NCBI GenBank assembly: GCA_902537215.1
Contig: CACBAM010000001.1
Coordinates: 185,100-218,891, forward strand
DNA: 33,792 nt
DNA from: an uncultured Alphaproteobacteria bacterium
Lineage (GTDB): Bacteria; Pseudomonadota; Alphaproteobacteria; Rhodobacterales; Rhodobacteraceae
Direction of reading: 5' to 3'
The translations under genes and the position numbers were made by a program. This document shows positions 23,861 to 32,008 of this stretch, one piece after another. Positions within the stretch are counted from its first letter, which is position 1. Each line of letters begins with the position of its first letter. The notes under the pieces were generated by a model that was not told where the DNA came from, searched no databases, and saw only the letters and a program-made list of their open reading frames with translations.

Positions 23861-25009
23861 ATGAGACATCTAGAGTTTGAAATGAAGCTTAACGACAATC
23901 AAAAAACATTTAACTTTATGCTATCAAACTTTAAAATAGCAGAAGAAAAAATGCCTGCTGATTTCAAAAGCGTTCACTGGGATGCATTCCCTAATGGTTA
24001 TATAGACATAATTAAAAATGAAAAGGTCTGGCCACGGATGCTCAGAAATGCATTAACGATCGGCTTTAATGACGCTTTAATTTCCCACGGTAACAGTCGA
24101 TTTCAACTAGGTAATTCAGATCTATGGAAAGAAATGAAACAAGGGGATTTTCCAGATTTAATTAACGAGAAAAATGACAAAAATATTTATGCGTATATAT
24201 CAGACCAAGTTAAAAAGCTTATTTTGTCAACAGATATAGAATATGTAGCTTCAAGCTGTATTGGCAAGATTGGCAACCCTGTTATGTATGAGCTCGATGT
24301 CAAAGCTGAAAACACGAAAAACTATAAGATAAATTATAATACACACGATGTTGACGATATTTATCATTCGTGGTTTATCATAAATCAATTAAATCATTTA
24401 GAGAAAGAATATCCGCTCATATGTGAAATAGGATCAGGCTATGGTGGAGTGGCTTCCAAGATCAAGAATAAAATAAAAAAATCAAAAATAATTATATTTG
24501 ATCTACCTGAGGTAAATGCAGTTCAAAGTTATTATCTTTTAAATACATTTCCTGAACAGAAAATTTTGGGTTATCAAGAATTTTTACAATATGGATCGAA
24601 GATACTCGACGAAGATTTTGATTTTCTAATCATGCCAGGATGGACCGCAAATGATTTATTGCACAGTAAAGTAGTGGATGCCTTTATAAACGTTAGATCA
24701 ATGATGGAAATGAATAGAAAAGTCATTAATAATTACTTCGAGGTAATCCATACTAGCCTTAGAGAAAACGGTCTTTTTGCTTGCATAAACAGATATATGA
24801 AACCTGTCATTAACCAATCAAAAGCTACCGAGATTAACAAAATGGCAGAGTATCCTTTTGACGAGTATTGGTCACCACTTTATTCTTTTCCTTCAGAAAT
24901 TCAGCCCCATATACACCTTCTTATTGCAAGAAGAGAGCATAGTAAGCCGATATACGCCTTTAATGAAACACTTAAAACTATAAGACAAAATCCTTGGCGT
25001 AGAATTTAG
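23861..25009 (+). CDS. Putative sugar O-methyltransferase
   Basis: The 382-residue protein resembles the putative sugar O-methyltransferase group. A central SAM-binding region has LICEIGSGYGGVASKIK (motif I), IIIFDLPEVNAVQSYYLLN (motif II) and DFDFLIMPGW. An N-terminal part contains SHGNSRFQLG, and the C terminus has HIHLLIARRE. No signal or membrane segment is seen. The ATG at 23861 lacks a ribosome site, and an in-frame ATG at 23882 is a possible start. It follows motB and converges on the post-flhB genes, so it could modify a surface glycan or flagellin sugar. That role is inference. Confidence 0.75.
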   Translation: MRHLEFEMKLNDNQKTFNFMLSNFKIAEEKMPADFKSVHWDAFPNGYIDIIKNEKVWPRMLRNALTIGFNDALISHGNSRFQLGNSDLWKEMKQGDFPDLINEKNDKNIYAYISDQVKKLILSTDIEYVASSCIGKIGNPVMYELDVKAENTKNYKINYNTHDVDDIYHSWFIINQLNHLEKEYPLICEIGSGYGGVASKIKNKIKKSKIIIFDLPEVNAVQSYYLLNTFPEQKILGYQEFLQYGSKILDEDFDFLIMPGWTANDLLHSKVVDAFINVRSMMEMNRKVINNYFEVIHTSLRENGLFACINRYMKPVINQSKATEINKMAEYPFDEYWSPLYSFPSEIQPHIHLLIARREHSKPIYAFNETLKTIRQNPWRRI

Positions 25010-25028
25010 TTTGACCTATCCAATTTTT

Positions 25029-25895
25029 TTATGTGTATTGTTGTGAAACTTTGAGAACATTTCCAGACTTTTTTCTTCTTCTAGGCTTGGAAATCTCCTT
25101 TTTATAGGGCTTAACCAACGCATTTAAAAAATTAACTTTTTCATCGATATTCCGACACATCTCTTGCGCTTCTTTGTCAGATCTTGCCGCAACTATTGCC
25201 CATACTTGCCTATCCTGAAACATTCCATAACTTCTTCGAAGAGTGACTTGGCCTTTCCTAAAATAAAGGCCTATTAAAATCACTGCTAAAACGAAAAGAA
25301 AAATATTTACGCTAAAGGTGATGAGGTAAACGCAAAGTATGGCCAGTAATGGCTCCCACATTTTCTGCTGTATTAGCCAAACAGGAGGTAAAATTATAGC
25401 TACCTGGCTATGCGTTGTATCATAGACGTCTACCACTCTTTTTACGTCTCTCAGTGCTTCATAAATACGGTAGTCTTCCTTCTGTCCCATTTCCCTTTTC
25501 TGAAACAAATCCATTATCATCTGGGACTCCTCCGGACGCGTGAATTCAAAAATTCCTCCTAGCGGTCCTCTAGTAAATACCTCAAAAAACTTGCCATTTC
25601 TCCAAATCGTTAGCAGCCACGTTTCACCCTCTTCTCCACTAGACAGAAGGTCAACCATATTATCTACACTCTCGTGATAACTATTACCATCTATGGCGAC
25701 TATCACATCATTTTCTTTCAGCCTCAAAGCTCTTGTTCTAGAAGATTGCCCATGTTCTTTCAGCTTTAAGAAGGTTTGCAGTTGTTCTCCTTCAGAGCTA
25801 ATTTCGTCCAACTCATTAGGATTTTCGCTGAACATTTCTGGATCGCTGAAGTGCTCCCCGAGGCCTTCTGTTTGCTGACTATCTGAATCTTGCAT
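25029..25895 (-). CDS. Unknown membrane protein with a PDZ-like segment
   Basis: The protein has an acidic N terminus (about 1-45) and a PDZ-like segment (about 50-110) with RLKENDVIVAIDGNSYHESV and TIWRNGKFFEVF. Two hydrophobic segments follow (about 180-213), and then a basic C-terminal tail containing SYGMFQDRQVWAIVAARSDKEA and RRRKK. ATG at 25895 is chosen; a TTG at 25910 would add five residues. It is the last of four unknown genes after flhB, close behind the coiled-coil gene. The family was not recognised. A PDZ-like part and membrane anchor suggest a scaffold or quality-control role. Confidence 0.72.
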   Translation of the reverse strand: MQDSDSQQTEGLGEHFSDPEMFSENPNELDEISSEGEQLQTFLKLKEHGQSSRTRALRLKENDVIVAIDGNSYHESVDNMVDLLSSGEEGETWLLTIWRNGKFFEVFTRGPLGGIFEFTRPEESQMIMDLFQKREMGQKEDYRIYEALRDVKRVVDVYDTTHSQVAIILPPVWLIQQKMWEPLLAILCVYLITFSVNIFLFVLAVILIGLYFRKGQVTLRRSYGMFQDRQVWAIVAARSDKEAQEMCRNIDEKVNFLNALVKPYKKEISKPRRRKKSGNVLKVSQQYT

Positions 25896-25913
25896 AGTAA
25901 TCAGTTCCAAAAC

Positions 25914-26663
25914 TTATGGGAATTTTATTAGTCCATCGGAGCTCTTAATTTTACTGAATATTTCTTCATTCTTTTTGTAGAGCGATCTGATTTCTTTTGT
26001 TAATTGGTTTTGAGATTTAGATATTTCTTCCATTGCTATATTGTCTGTACTGGACGTGTTTATGTCCTTCAACGAAGCGAGGAGCTGACCTTGATAAGCG
26101 TCAATACCTTTACTAAGCTCATTAAGCCTTTTTTCGAATGATTGCGCAACTTTTTCTGCAAATATATTTACTGCTTGCTCGGTATTCTTAGTCATTGCAT
26201 CCTGTAAACCTTTGTTTTGCTCCAGCACTCTGCTCGCAAGTGCATTTGTTGCAACAGAGATTTCCTTTCTTAAAGAAGACAATTCTTCTACTAATTTTGC
26301 ATTCTGTTTTTCTAGAGCCACTTGGCTCTCCATCGCTACTGATAGAGCTTTTACATTATCTTTTAGATCATCAACATTTTCTGCGAAAATTACTAGAGCT
26401 TCTCTGTTGGTGGTCGTCATTACACCTAGGTCTGACATCGAGCGGAAATAGAGCACGGAAGAAAATATCATTGCAACAATCGCAGCAATCATAGAGCTTC
26501 CAAAAATTATGGTTGTATATCTGTGTATTTGCTTCACTTGTGTCTCCAGTTTTTTATGCTCTCTTTTAACTTTATTATACTCAGAAGTTACGTCAGTAGC
26601 CGCATCTGCCGCATCCAAGGCGATTTTTATACTTTCTTCAATTGTACTTAAATCTGAACTCAT
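25914..26663 (-). CDS. Unknown single-pass coiled-coil membrane protein
   Basis: The 249-residue protein has an N-terminal helical stretch with a short coiled coil (about 25-47) and one membrane helix (about 50-73). A long, polar, coiled-coil-like domain (about 90-240) has repeated Ala, Lys and Glu. GGAGGAGG lies about nine bases before the ATG, a strong ribosome site, and the start shares a base with the stop of the preceding gene. The shape recalls membrane-tethered spacers or chemoreceptor-like helical rods, but no signalling motif is visible. Its place in the flhB transcript ties it to flagellar expression. Confidence 0.72.
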   Translation of the reverse strand: MSSDLSTIEESIKIALDAADAATDVTSEYNKVKREHKKLETQVKQIHRYTTIIFGSSMIAAIVAMIFSSVLYFRSMSDLGVMTTTNREALVIFAENVDDLKDNVKALSVAMESQVALEKQNAKLVEELSSLRKEISVATNALASRVLEQNKGLQDAMTKNTEQAVNIFAEKVAQSFEKRLNELSKGIDAYQGQLLASLKDINTSSTDNIAMEEISKSQNQLTKEIRSLYKKNEEIFSKIKSSDGLIKFP

Positions 26664-26857
26664 TAACGTGGCCTCCTCCGAGATTCAATTTTTTTTTCTA
26701 AACTTCTTCTTTTGTAATAAGCACATTTCATGCCAGTTGTCGCCATAACCTCTTGATAGGGAATTTTTGACGACTTAAAACCAAATTTTCGACAACCCCA
26801 TCTCCTCCGTGGATCGTGAGTGATAAATAAATAAATACATTGATTACAAGTTATCAT
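26663..26857 (-). CDS. Small four-cysteine protein, probable zinc-binding
   Basis: The 64-residue protein starts MITCNQC and has Cys at 4, 7, 22 and 45 in the arrangement CxxC, RRWGCRKFGFKSS, then TTGMKCAYY. This spacing suggests a single metal site. From memory, similar small CxxC-GC-GFKS-C proteins occur in other bacteria without known function. The C terminus is very basic (KRRSLEKKIESRRRPR). Its start overlaps the stop of the 74-residue gene by one base and has no ribosome site of its own, so it depends on coupled translation. Confidence 0.7.
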   Translation of the reverse strand: MITCNQCIYLFITHDPRRRWGCRKFGFKSSKIPYQEVMATTGMKCAYYKRRSLEKKIESRRRPR

Positions 26858-27081
26858 TATTTTCTATGTTTTTTCTGGCCTAAAGAATCAAAAAGGCGAG
26901 CTATGGCAAATCTAAAGACCGCGAGGCATAGCAAAACACAAACAATCCAGATAGCTATAGCTCTAAAGATATTGCCAGCGTAGAATGCTTCCAGACCATT
27001 TAATAGAGATAGAAAAGCAACTCCTCCAAAGCAAGCGGAGCTTATATAGTCTCCAAGAGATTCATGTCTTCTTCTGGGCAT
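26857..27081 (-). CDS. Small two-helix membrane protein after flhB
   Basis: The ATG follows GGAGAATTGAT, whose GGAG lies inside the last codons of flhB, so expression is coupled to flhB. The 74-residue protein has a basic start (PRRRHES), two hydrophobic segments (about 14-30 and 38-58) and a basic end (QKKHRK). Both ends are probably cytosolic. No family is recognised. It is the first of four genes extending the fliK-flhB operon. Confidence 0.7.
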   Translation of the reverse strand: MPRRRHESLGDYISSACFGGVAFLSLLNGLEAFYAGNIFRAIAIWIVCVLLCLAVFRFAIARLFDSLGQKKHRK

Positions 27082-27082
27082 A

Positions 27083-28237
27083 TCAATTCTCCTTCAAAAT
27101 CGTTCCATTTTCATTGAATCTTAAATCTTCGGGAACATCAATATCGGGGGCATCTATATCTTCTCCTCTATCCAATTTATACACATATGCTAGTGCCACT
27201 GCCACTGCATTGTAAAGCTTTTCCGAAATCTCTTCTCCAATTTCGCCAGTGAAAAATAATGCTCTGGCCAGTAATGGGCTTCGAAAGCTTGTAATGTTCT
27301 TCTCAGTGCCGATGTCTATAATTCTTTTTGCAATAAGTCCTTTACCCATAGCGATGATTTTTGGTGCTCCCAACTGACCGACCTCATATTTAAGAGCTAT
27401 TGCAAAATGAGTTGGGTTTGTGATGATAGCTGTAGCTTCTCCCATATTTTCCAAAGCTTCTTGTTGCTTAGCCGATTTGGTAGCGCTCTCCATTTGAAGA
27501 CGCCTTATTTTTGCTCTCACTTCGGGCGAACCTTCTGTTTGTTTATACTCATCTTTAACCTCCTGCTTAGTCATCCTGAGAGATTTTATATGCTCATGCC
27601 TTTGATAAAAGTAGTCTATTGCGGCGATTATCATCAAACTAATTAGCAATGCACCTATTAATATCGGAAAAGAAGCTTGAGTAAGCTCTAAGCCAGTCTT
27701 TAAATTACCATCTGTAATTCGTAATATTTGGGGAAGTAAATAGTAAATAACCCCAATAGCACTTGCGAATAACAAACCGACTTTTAGTAAGGATTTTCCT
27801 AGCTCTACTAAGCTTTTCAACGAAAACATTCTTTTTAATCCACTTAAAGGGTTAATCCTGTTCGATTTGAAAGCAAGGGCCTTAGGGGCGAAATTTATAC
27901 CGCCAACAGCGAATTGTGTTGCCAAAACGATGATCAAACTCGGAACCCCCACGTATAAAGTGATCTTCATAATGAAAAATAAAGCTTCTGATAATTTTAC
28001 CGATTGTAAATCGTCAAGTTTTTCATTCCCTGTGAAAACAAATAGATTTCCCCATTCAAATAGCAGAGGTTTAAATGAAAAAGAAAATGCATACATGAGT
28101 AGAAGAGCCCCTGAAATTCCCGTGAAAACAAACATCTCTTTAGAAGTAAGAACCTTACCGTCCTCTTTATGTTTGTCTATTTTGCGTTGGGAGGGCTCCT
28201 CCGTTTTTTCCTGCCCATCTTGATTTTCTTCAGCCAT
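27083..28237 (-). CDS. flhB: Flagellar export switch protein FlhB
   Basis: FlhB is part of the flagellar type III export gate and switches substrate class from rod/hook to filament. The 384-residue protein has four membrane segments. A cytosolic domain carries the self-cleavage motif NPTH at 274-277 (in AIITNPTHFAIALKY), and DYFYQRHEHIKSLRMTKQEVKDE precedes it. It ends in an unusual acidic tail (RGEDIDAPDIDVPEDL). It overlaps fliR by eight bases and ends one base before the next small gene. Confidence 0.97.
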   Translation of the reverse strand: MAEENQDGQEKTEEPSQRKIDKHKEDGKVLTSKEMFVFTGISGALLLMYAFSFSFKPLLFEWGNLFVFTGNEKLDDLQSVKLSEALFFIMKITLYVGVPSLIIVLATQFAVGGINFAPKALAFKSNRINPLSGLKRMFSLKSLVELGKSLLKVGLLFASAIGVIYYLLPQILRITDGNLKTGLELTQASFPILIGALLISLMIIAAIDYFYQRHEHIKSLRMTKQEVKDEYKQTEGSPEVRAKIRRLQMESATKSAKQQEALENMGEATAIITNPTHFAIALKYEVGQLGAPKIIAMGKGLIAKRIIDIGTEKNITSFRSPLLARALFFTGEIGEEISEKLYNAVAVALAYVYKLDRGEDIDAPDIDVPEDLRFNENGTILKEN

Positions 28238-29045
28238 TATTTACACTTTCGAGAGTTGTCATTAAATGGTCTAGAGATGAATCAATCAAATCCGAAAAAG
28301 CAAATCCCAGGTGGCTTATAGAAAAATATAGAATAACAAAAGTACCCAGCATCGTAATTGGGAAGCCAAATGAAAATAAATTTAATTGTGGAGCTGATCG
28401 AGTAATTATTCCAATCGCCACATTGATAAGTAATACTACCAATACAACGGGCATCATTATTATTGATGCATTTAAAAACATAGACCCAGAAGCAGCCATT
28501 CCACCATTGATTAATGCTGAAGGGACTGGAAGCGTACCTATCGGGATAAATTTATAACTCTCTATTATTATTCTCAAAGCTATAAGGTGGCCGTCAACTG
28601 TTAAGAAAAGCATTATTAGGAATAAATATAAAATCTGGCTCACCACCGGTGTCTGAACTCCAGAAACTGGGTCAACTTGCGCAGCATAACTTAATCCAGC
28701 ACTCGTCGCTATTTTTTCCCCTGCCAAAGATGCCGCTGAAAACATAATTGAAAGTATCAATCCCGCAGTTGCTCCAATAGCAATCTCCTTAAAAATTACT
28801 GCGATGCCATAGGCTGAAGTGAGTATCTGGGTATCTAATTCTAATGGGTGAATTGAAAATACGACTATAGAAATTATAAACGCAATAATTATTCTAACCC
28901 GCAACATTATGAATCGGGCACTAAAAAAAGGTGATGCAATGATGAAAGCACTAAGCCTAATGCTAGTTAAAAAAAATGCCAACAACATTTCCATAATGTT
29001 TTGCAGGCCTAAACCTGGAATAATATCATTTATTGATTGCTCCAT
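28230..29045 (-). CDS. fliR: Flagellar export protein FliR
   Basis: FliR forms the export gate with FliP and FliQ in the inner membrane. The 271-residue, highly hydrophobic protein shows FFLTSIRLSAFIIASPFF near the N terminus, then LAGEKIATSAGLSYAAQVDP, typical of FliR, and NLFSFGFPITMLGTFVIL near the C terminus. It starts two bases after the fliQ stop and overlaps flhB. Confidence 0.95.
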   Translation of the reverse strand: MEQSINDIIPGLGLQNIMEMLLAFFLTSIRLSAFIIASPFFSARFIMLRVRIIIAFIISIVVFSIHPLELDTQILTSAYGIAVIFKEIAIGATAGLILSIMFSAASLAGEKIATSAGLSYAAQVDPVSGVQTPVVSQILYLFLIMLFLTVDGHLIALRIIIESYKFIPIGTLPVPSALINGGMAASGSMFLNASIIMMPVVLVVLLINVAIGIITRSAPQLNLFSFGFPITMLGTFVILYFSISHLGFAFSDLIDSSLDHLMTTLESVNNG

Positions 29046-29047
29046 TT

Positions 29048-29320
29048 CTAAGCTTGACCCATAGAGGCTATCTGGTCAAAAATGAAGGCGAAGTAATCTG
29101 CTAATCCGGTTAACATAAAATTCGCTATTAAAGCCAAAGTTAAAAGAACAAGTACTAACTTTGGAACAAAACTTAATGTCATTTCATTAATAGAGGTCGC
29201 AGCTTGAATAATACCAATCAATAAACCAATGGCCAAAGCTACTATTAGAACCGGGCCTGCTGATATAATTATTTGCCAGAAAGCATCTTCCAAATAATTG
29301 ATGTTTGTATCAAATTCCAT
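29048..29320 (-). CDS. fliQ: Flagellar export protein FliQ
   Basis: FliQ is a small, two-helix export-gate subunit. The longer open frame starts at 29383, but the ATG at 29320 gives 90 residues, the normal FliQ length. It has GAGAG-like purines about seven bases upstream and avoids overlap with fliP. The protein has ISAGPVLIVALAIGLLIGI and a following ATSINEMTLSFVPKLV, which are strongly FliQ-like, then a second helix and a short tail. Confidence 0.95.
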   Translation of the reverse strand: MEFDTNINYLEDAFWQIIISAGPVLIVALAIGLLIGIIQAATSINEMTLSFVPKLVLVLLTLALIANFMLTGLADYFAFIFDQIASMGQA

Positions 29321-29334
29321 ACTATTGCTCTCTA

Positions 29335-30114
29335 TTAAGTTGATACATAAGTTGCGACAAGTGACCCCACTGTCATTGCCCAACCATCAACTAAGACAAA
29401 AAGAAGAAGCTTAAATGGAAGAGCAACTAACATTGGACTTAGCATCATCATTCCTAATGACATCAATATGGAGGCAATTACCATGTCTATAACTAAAAAT
29501 GGGAGAAAAAGAAGAAAGCCGATTTGAAAAGCAGTTTTCAATTCTGATGTGATGAAAGCTGGGAGTATAACGGTCAGCGGTATATCTTTATGGTCGCGGT
29601 ATCCTTCATCGCCAATTAAATCAGTAAACATAGATAAATCATTTTCTCGGGTATTTCTTACCAAAAACGCTTTTAGAGTATTTGAGCCCTTGGATAGTGC
29701 TGTTTTTGCGGGTAACTCTCCTTCAAGATACGGGTCAAGAGCGGTATTATTTATTTCCGTCAGTGTTGGGGTCATAATGAAGAAAGTTAAGAAAAGCGCT
29801 ATTGCTATTAAAACCTGGTTTGGTGGGGTTTGTTGAGTTCCCATAGCTTGTCTGAGAATTGATAAAACAATTATTATTCTAGTGAACGAGGAAGCGCCTA
29901 GCACTATCGAGGGAAGCAGAGTTAACCCAGTCATCAGAGCAAGGATCTGTAGCGATAACGAGTAGGTCGTTTCCGCATCGCCGTTGCTTTCAACTTTCAA
30001 GGCCGGGAGTCCTTCTGCAAAGCTGGATAGGCCATTCTGTGCGAGTGCCGGTTCAGCTAGAAGAAATGGGAATAATATTGATAATGGTATTAGAATATTT
30101 TTTAATTTTCTCAT
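29335..30114 (-). CDS. fliP: Flagellar export protein FliP
   Basis: FliP forms the core of the export channel. The 259-residue precursor has a cleavable-type signal sequence (about 1-25, EPALAQ). FliP blocks follow: LSILRQAMGTQQTPPNQVLI, FFIMTPTLTEI, IPLTVILPAFITSELKTAFQ and a final hydrophobic region with DMVIASILMSLGMMMLSP. It overlaps the fliO end by four bases and is followed 14 bases later by fliQ. Confidence 0.97.
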   Translation of the reverse strand: MRKLKNILIPLSILFPFLLAEPALAQNGLSSFAEGLPALKVESNGDAETTYSLSLQILALMTGLTLLPSIVLGASSFTRIIIVLSILRQAMGTQQTPPNQVLIAIALFLTFFIMTPTLTEINNTALDPYLEGELPAKTALSKGSNTLKAFLVRNTRENDLSMFTDLIGDEGYRDHKDIPLTVILPAFITSELKTAFQIGFLLFLPFLVIDMVIASILMSLGMMMLSPMLVALPFKLLLFVLVDGWAMTVGSLVATYVST

Positions 30115-30533
30115 TTTTTAAAACCTAGCTTTGGATTCATTCTCCGTGCATTAGATATCGCATCTGACAAAATATTATTTTTACTAGCTGACTTTTCCTC
30201 ATTGCCAAGTTCATCACTCCTTTTATCTGAAAGCTTATTAAGCTGAATATTTCGTTTATGGGGTAAAGTACTCTTTCCTTCATGAGGAATAATTGTTGGC
30301 GCAGATCCTTTAACAAGGACATAAAGGTATTCTTTGTCATCCACTCTAATTAGTCTAACACGCTCGGAGTTACTAAAAGCAAATTCATCAACTAATTTTA
30401 TTCTTTTCTTTTTATTTAAATGGCTTTGGAAACTAAATTTATTATTTTTCAGCAATTGTTGTAAAGCAATTAGAACGCCTAAAAAGAGTAATACAACAAC
30501 TATCTGTGTTAAACTAATATCTTGAACCTGCAT
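30111..30533 (-). CDS. fliO: Flagellar protein FliO
   Basis: FliO assists assembly of the FliP ring. The 140-residue protein has one N-terminal membrane helix (about 9-26), then a cytosolic region with FSNSERVRLIRVDDKEYLYVL, which is FliO-like, and a low-complexity polar tail. The ATG at 30533 is preferred, with AGGAGG (30539-30544) five bases upstream. An upstream in-frame ATG at 30548 lies at the predicted sigma-54 transcription start and so would lack a leader. It is the first gene after a dedicated sigma-54 promoter. Confidence 0.88.
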   Translation of the reverse strand: MQVQDISLTQIVVVLLFLGVLIALQQLLKNNKFSFQSHLNKKKRIKLVDEFAFSNSERVRLIRVDDKEYLYVLVKGSAPTIIPHEGKSTLPHKRNIQLNKLSDKRSDELGNEEKSASKNNILSDAISNARRMNPKLGFKK

Positions 30534-30557
30534 ACCTGCCTCCTTCATAAGTAAGAA

Positions 30558-30573
30558 GGCAAATACTGTGCCA
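30558..30573 (-). promoter_or_regulatory. Sigma-54 promoter of fliO-fliP-fliQ-fliR-flhB
   Basis: On the minus strand TGGCACAGTATTTGCC is the closest match in the window to the sigma-54 consensus, with GG and GC ten bases apart. Transcription would start near 30547, just ahead of the fliO ribosome site. It sits in the 120-base gap between fliN and fliO, the largest gap inside this operon. Confidence 0.85.
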
Positions 30574-30653
30574 AAGGAATTATTTCGTTTGTTTTACCCT
30601 ATTTTTAGGACTTTTATCATTTTTGAATTTATACGGTCAAAATTTTGACTTAT

Positions 30654-30995
30654 TTATTTGACGCTCTCGATTCTTTTTTGAGGATCAACTATTTCAACAA
30701 ACCTTATTCCAAATCTTTCTCCAACCATCACCACTTCACCTTTAGCAATCATTGTTCCATTAATCAATATGTCTAAAGGGTCTCCTGCTAATCTATCTAA
30801 CTCAATAACTGAACCTTCATTTAGTCTAAGTAATTCTTTAATTTTTAGCTCGGCACTTCCTACCTCAACTGTTAGTTTAACATCAATATTTTCTAGAACG
30901 CGCAGATTATCAGCAGAAGCATTATTTTGATGCTTTTCTTCTACATTGGCTGACTGCTCTTCCGTTTGTTCCTCTATATTTTCTTCTTCACCCAT
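30654..30995 (-). CDS. fliN: Flagellar motor switch protein FliN
   Basis: FliN forms the lower C ring with FliM and takes part in switching and export. The 113-residue protein has an acidic, disordered N terminus (1-30) and one SpoA domain. That domain has DVKLTVEVGSAELKIKELL, EGSVIELDRLAGDPLDILING and a closing RFGIRFVEIVDP. It starts 16 bases after fliM. A 120-base gap with a sigma-54 site follows. Confidence 0.95.
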   Translation of the reverse strand: MGEEENIEEQTEEQSANVEEKHQNNASADNLRVLENIDVKLTVEVGSAELKIKELLRLNEGSVIELDRLAGDPLDILINGTMIAKGEVVMVGERFGIRFVEIVDPQKRIESVK

Positions 30996-31011
30996 TGTTT
31001 GACCCCATTTG

Positions 31012-31989
31012 TTATTTACTTAATCTTTTTTTTAGATTTACCGCTGCTTGACCGGAAAGTTCTCCTAATTCACTTAAAAATACTAATTGGTCTTCAATTA
31101 AAACTTCAATGCCTTCGCCAACATATATTGGAAAAGTATCACCAGCACGCGTTTGCAGAAGTTTATTCATTGGGACTGTAGGTTCACTTAGTCGGCAACT
31201 TACATTTAAAGGTATCTCCATAACCATTCGTTCTAGCTTTTCTTTCCATGTGTAATCATCGTCAATTACTTCACTTTGAACTCTAGATCTTAACTGAGAG
31301 GCTATAGGCTTAAGCGTTTGAAGAGGGTAGATGACATCAAAAGTTGCTGCATCGACACCAGGTAATTGAACTACGAAAGAACATATTATTACCATTTCAG
31401 AGTTATCAACAAACGAAGCGAATTGCGGATTAACCTCTCTACTTTGTTCAGTGAGCGTTATTGGCATTAGATCATACCATGCTTTTTCTAGCATTCTGTT
31501 AAGTCCCTCTGATACGATCTCAATCAGCCGCTCTTCAGTACTTGTAAATTCGGTCCTCTTTTCTTTAATCGCTTCTATTTGTCCTCCATAATATGAATTT
31601 GTTAGGATCGATATAAAATTTGGGTCCATAACCAATAACATGTTCCCTCTAAGTTCCTCTAATCTATTAGATGTTAAACTCATAAAGCTTTCAATACCCG
31701 ACGAGTATTCATCAAATGTTTTTACTTCTGGTGGAAAAGAAGATATTCGTGGAAGAATTCTAAGCATTGGGAGAAAGACACTTCTAGCTTGTCGTGCAAA
31801 TCTTTCATTCACAAGCCTTAGAGCATAGTAATCTCCTAGTAAAGATAATTCATCTGACCCAAACTTGTATGGTCTGACGTTAGCAGCTTCTGATAAATCA
31901 GACGATGATGAGCTTACATTATCATCGGACTGCAGACCCTCTATTAATGCATCAACTTCCTCACTAGATAATTTTCTTGATGATACCAC
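31012..31989 (-). CDS. fliM: Flagellar motor switch protein FliM
   Basis: FliM links CheY signalling to the rotor. The 325-residue protein begins with a CheY-binding-type peptide, LSSEEVDALIEGLQ (7-20). The middle CheC-like domain starts near DYYALRLVNERFARQ and has GNMLLVMDPNFISILTNSYYGG. The C-terminal SpoA domain has GDTFPIYVGEGIEVLIEDQ. It lies 19 bases after fliL and 16 bases before fliN. Confidence 0.95.
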   Translation of the reverse strand: MVSSRKLSSEEVDALIEGLQSDDNVSSSSSDLSEAANVRPYKFGSDELSLLGDYYALRLVNERFARQARSVFLPMLRILPRISSFPPEVKTFDEYSSGIESFMSLTSNRLEELRGNMLLVMDPNFISILTNSYYGGQIEAIKEKRTEFTSTEERLIEIVSEGLNRMLEKAWYDLMPITLTEQSREVNPQFASFVDNSEMVIICSFVVQLPGVDAATFDVIYPLQTLKPIASQLRSRVQSEVIDDDYTWKEKLERMVMEIPLNVSCRLSEPTVPMNKLLQTRAGDTFPIYVGEGIEVLIEDQLVFLSELGELSGQAAVNLKKRLSK

Positions 31990-32008
31990 TTAAAGCCTCA
32001 TTTTCTGC

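Noticed and set aside
26195..26494. 99-residue plus-strand frame within the coiled-coil gene
   Set aside because: Leu- and Ser-rich shadow of a Lys/Glu-rich coding strand.
28492..28507. GC-N10-CC inside fliR, a formal minus-strand sigma-54 spacing
   Set aside because: Lies in coding sequence with poor flanking bases and no gene start downstream.
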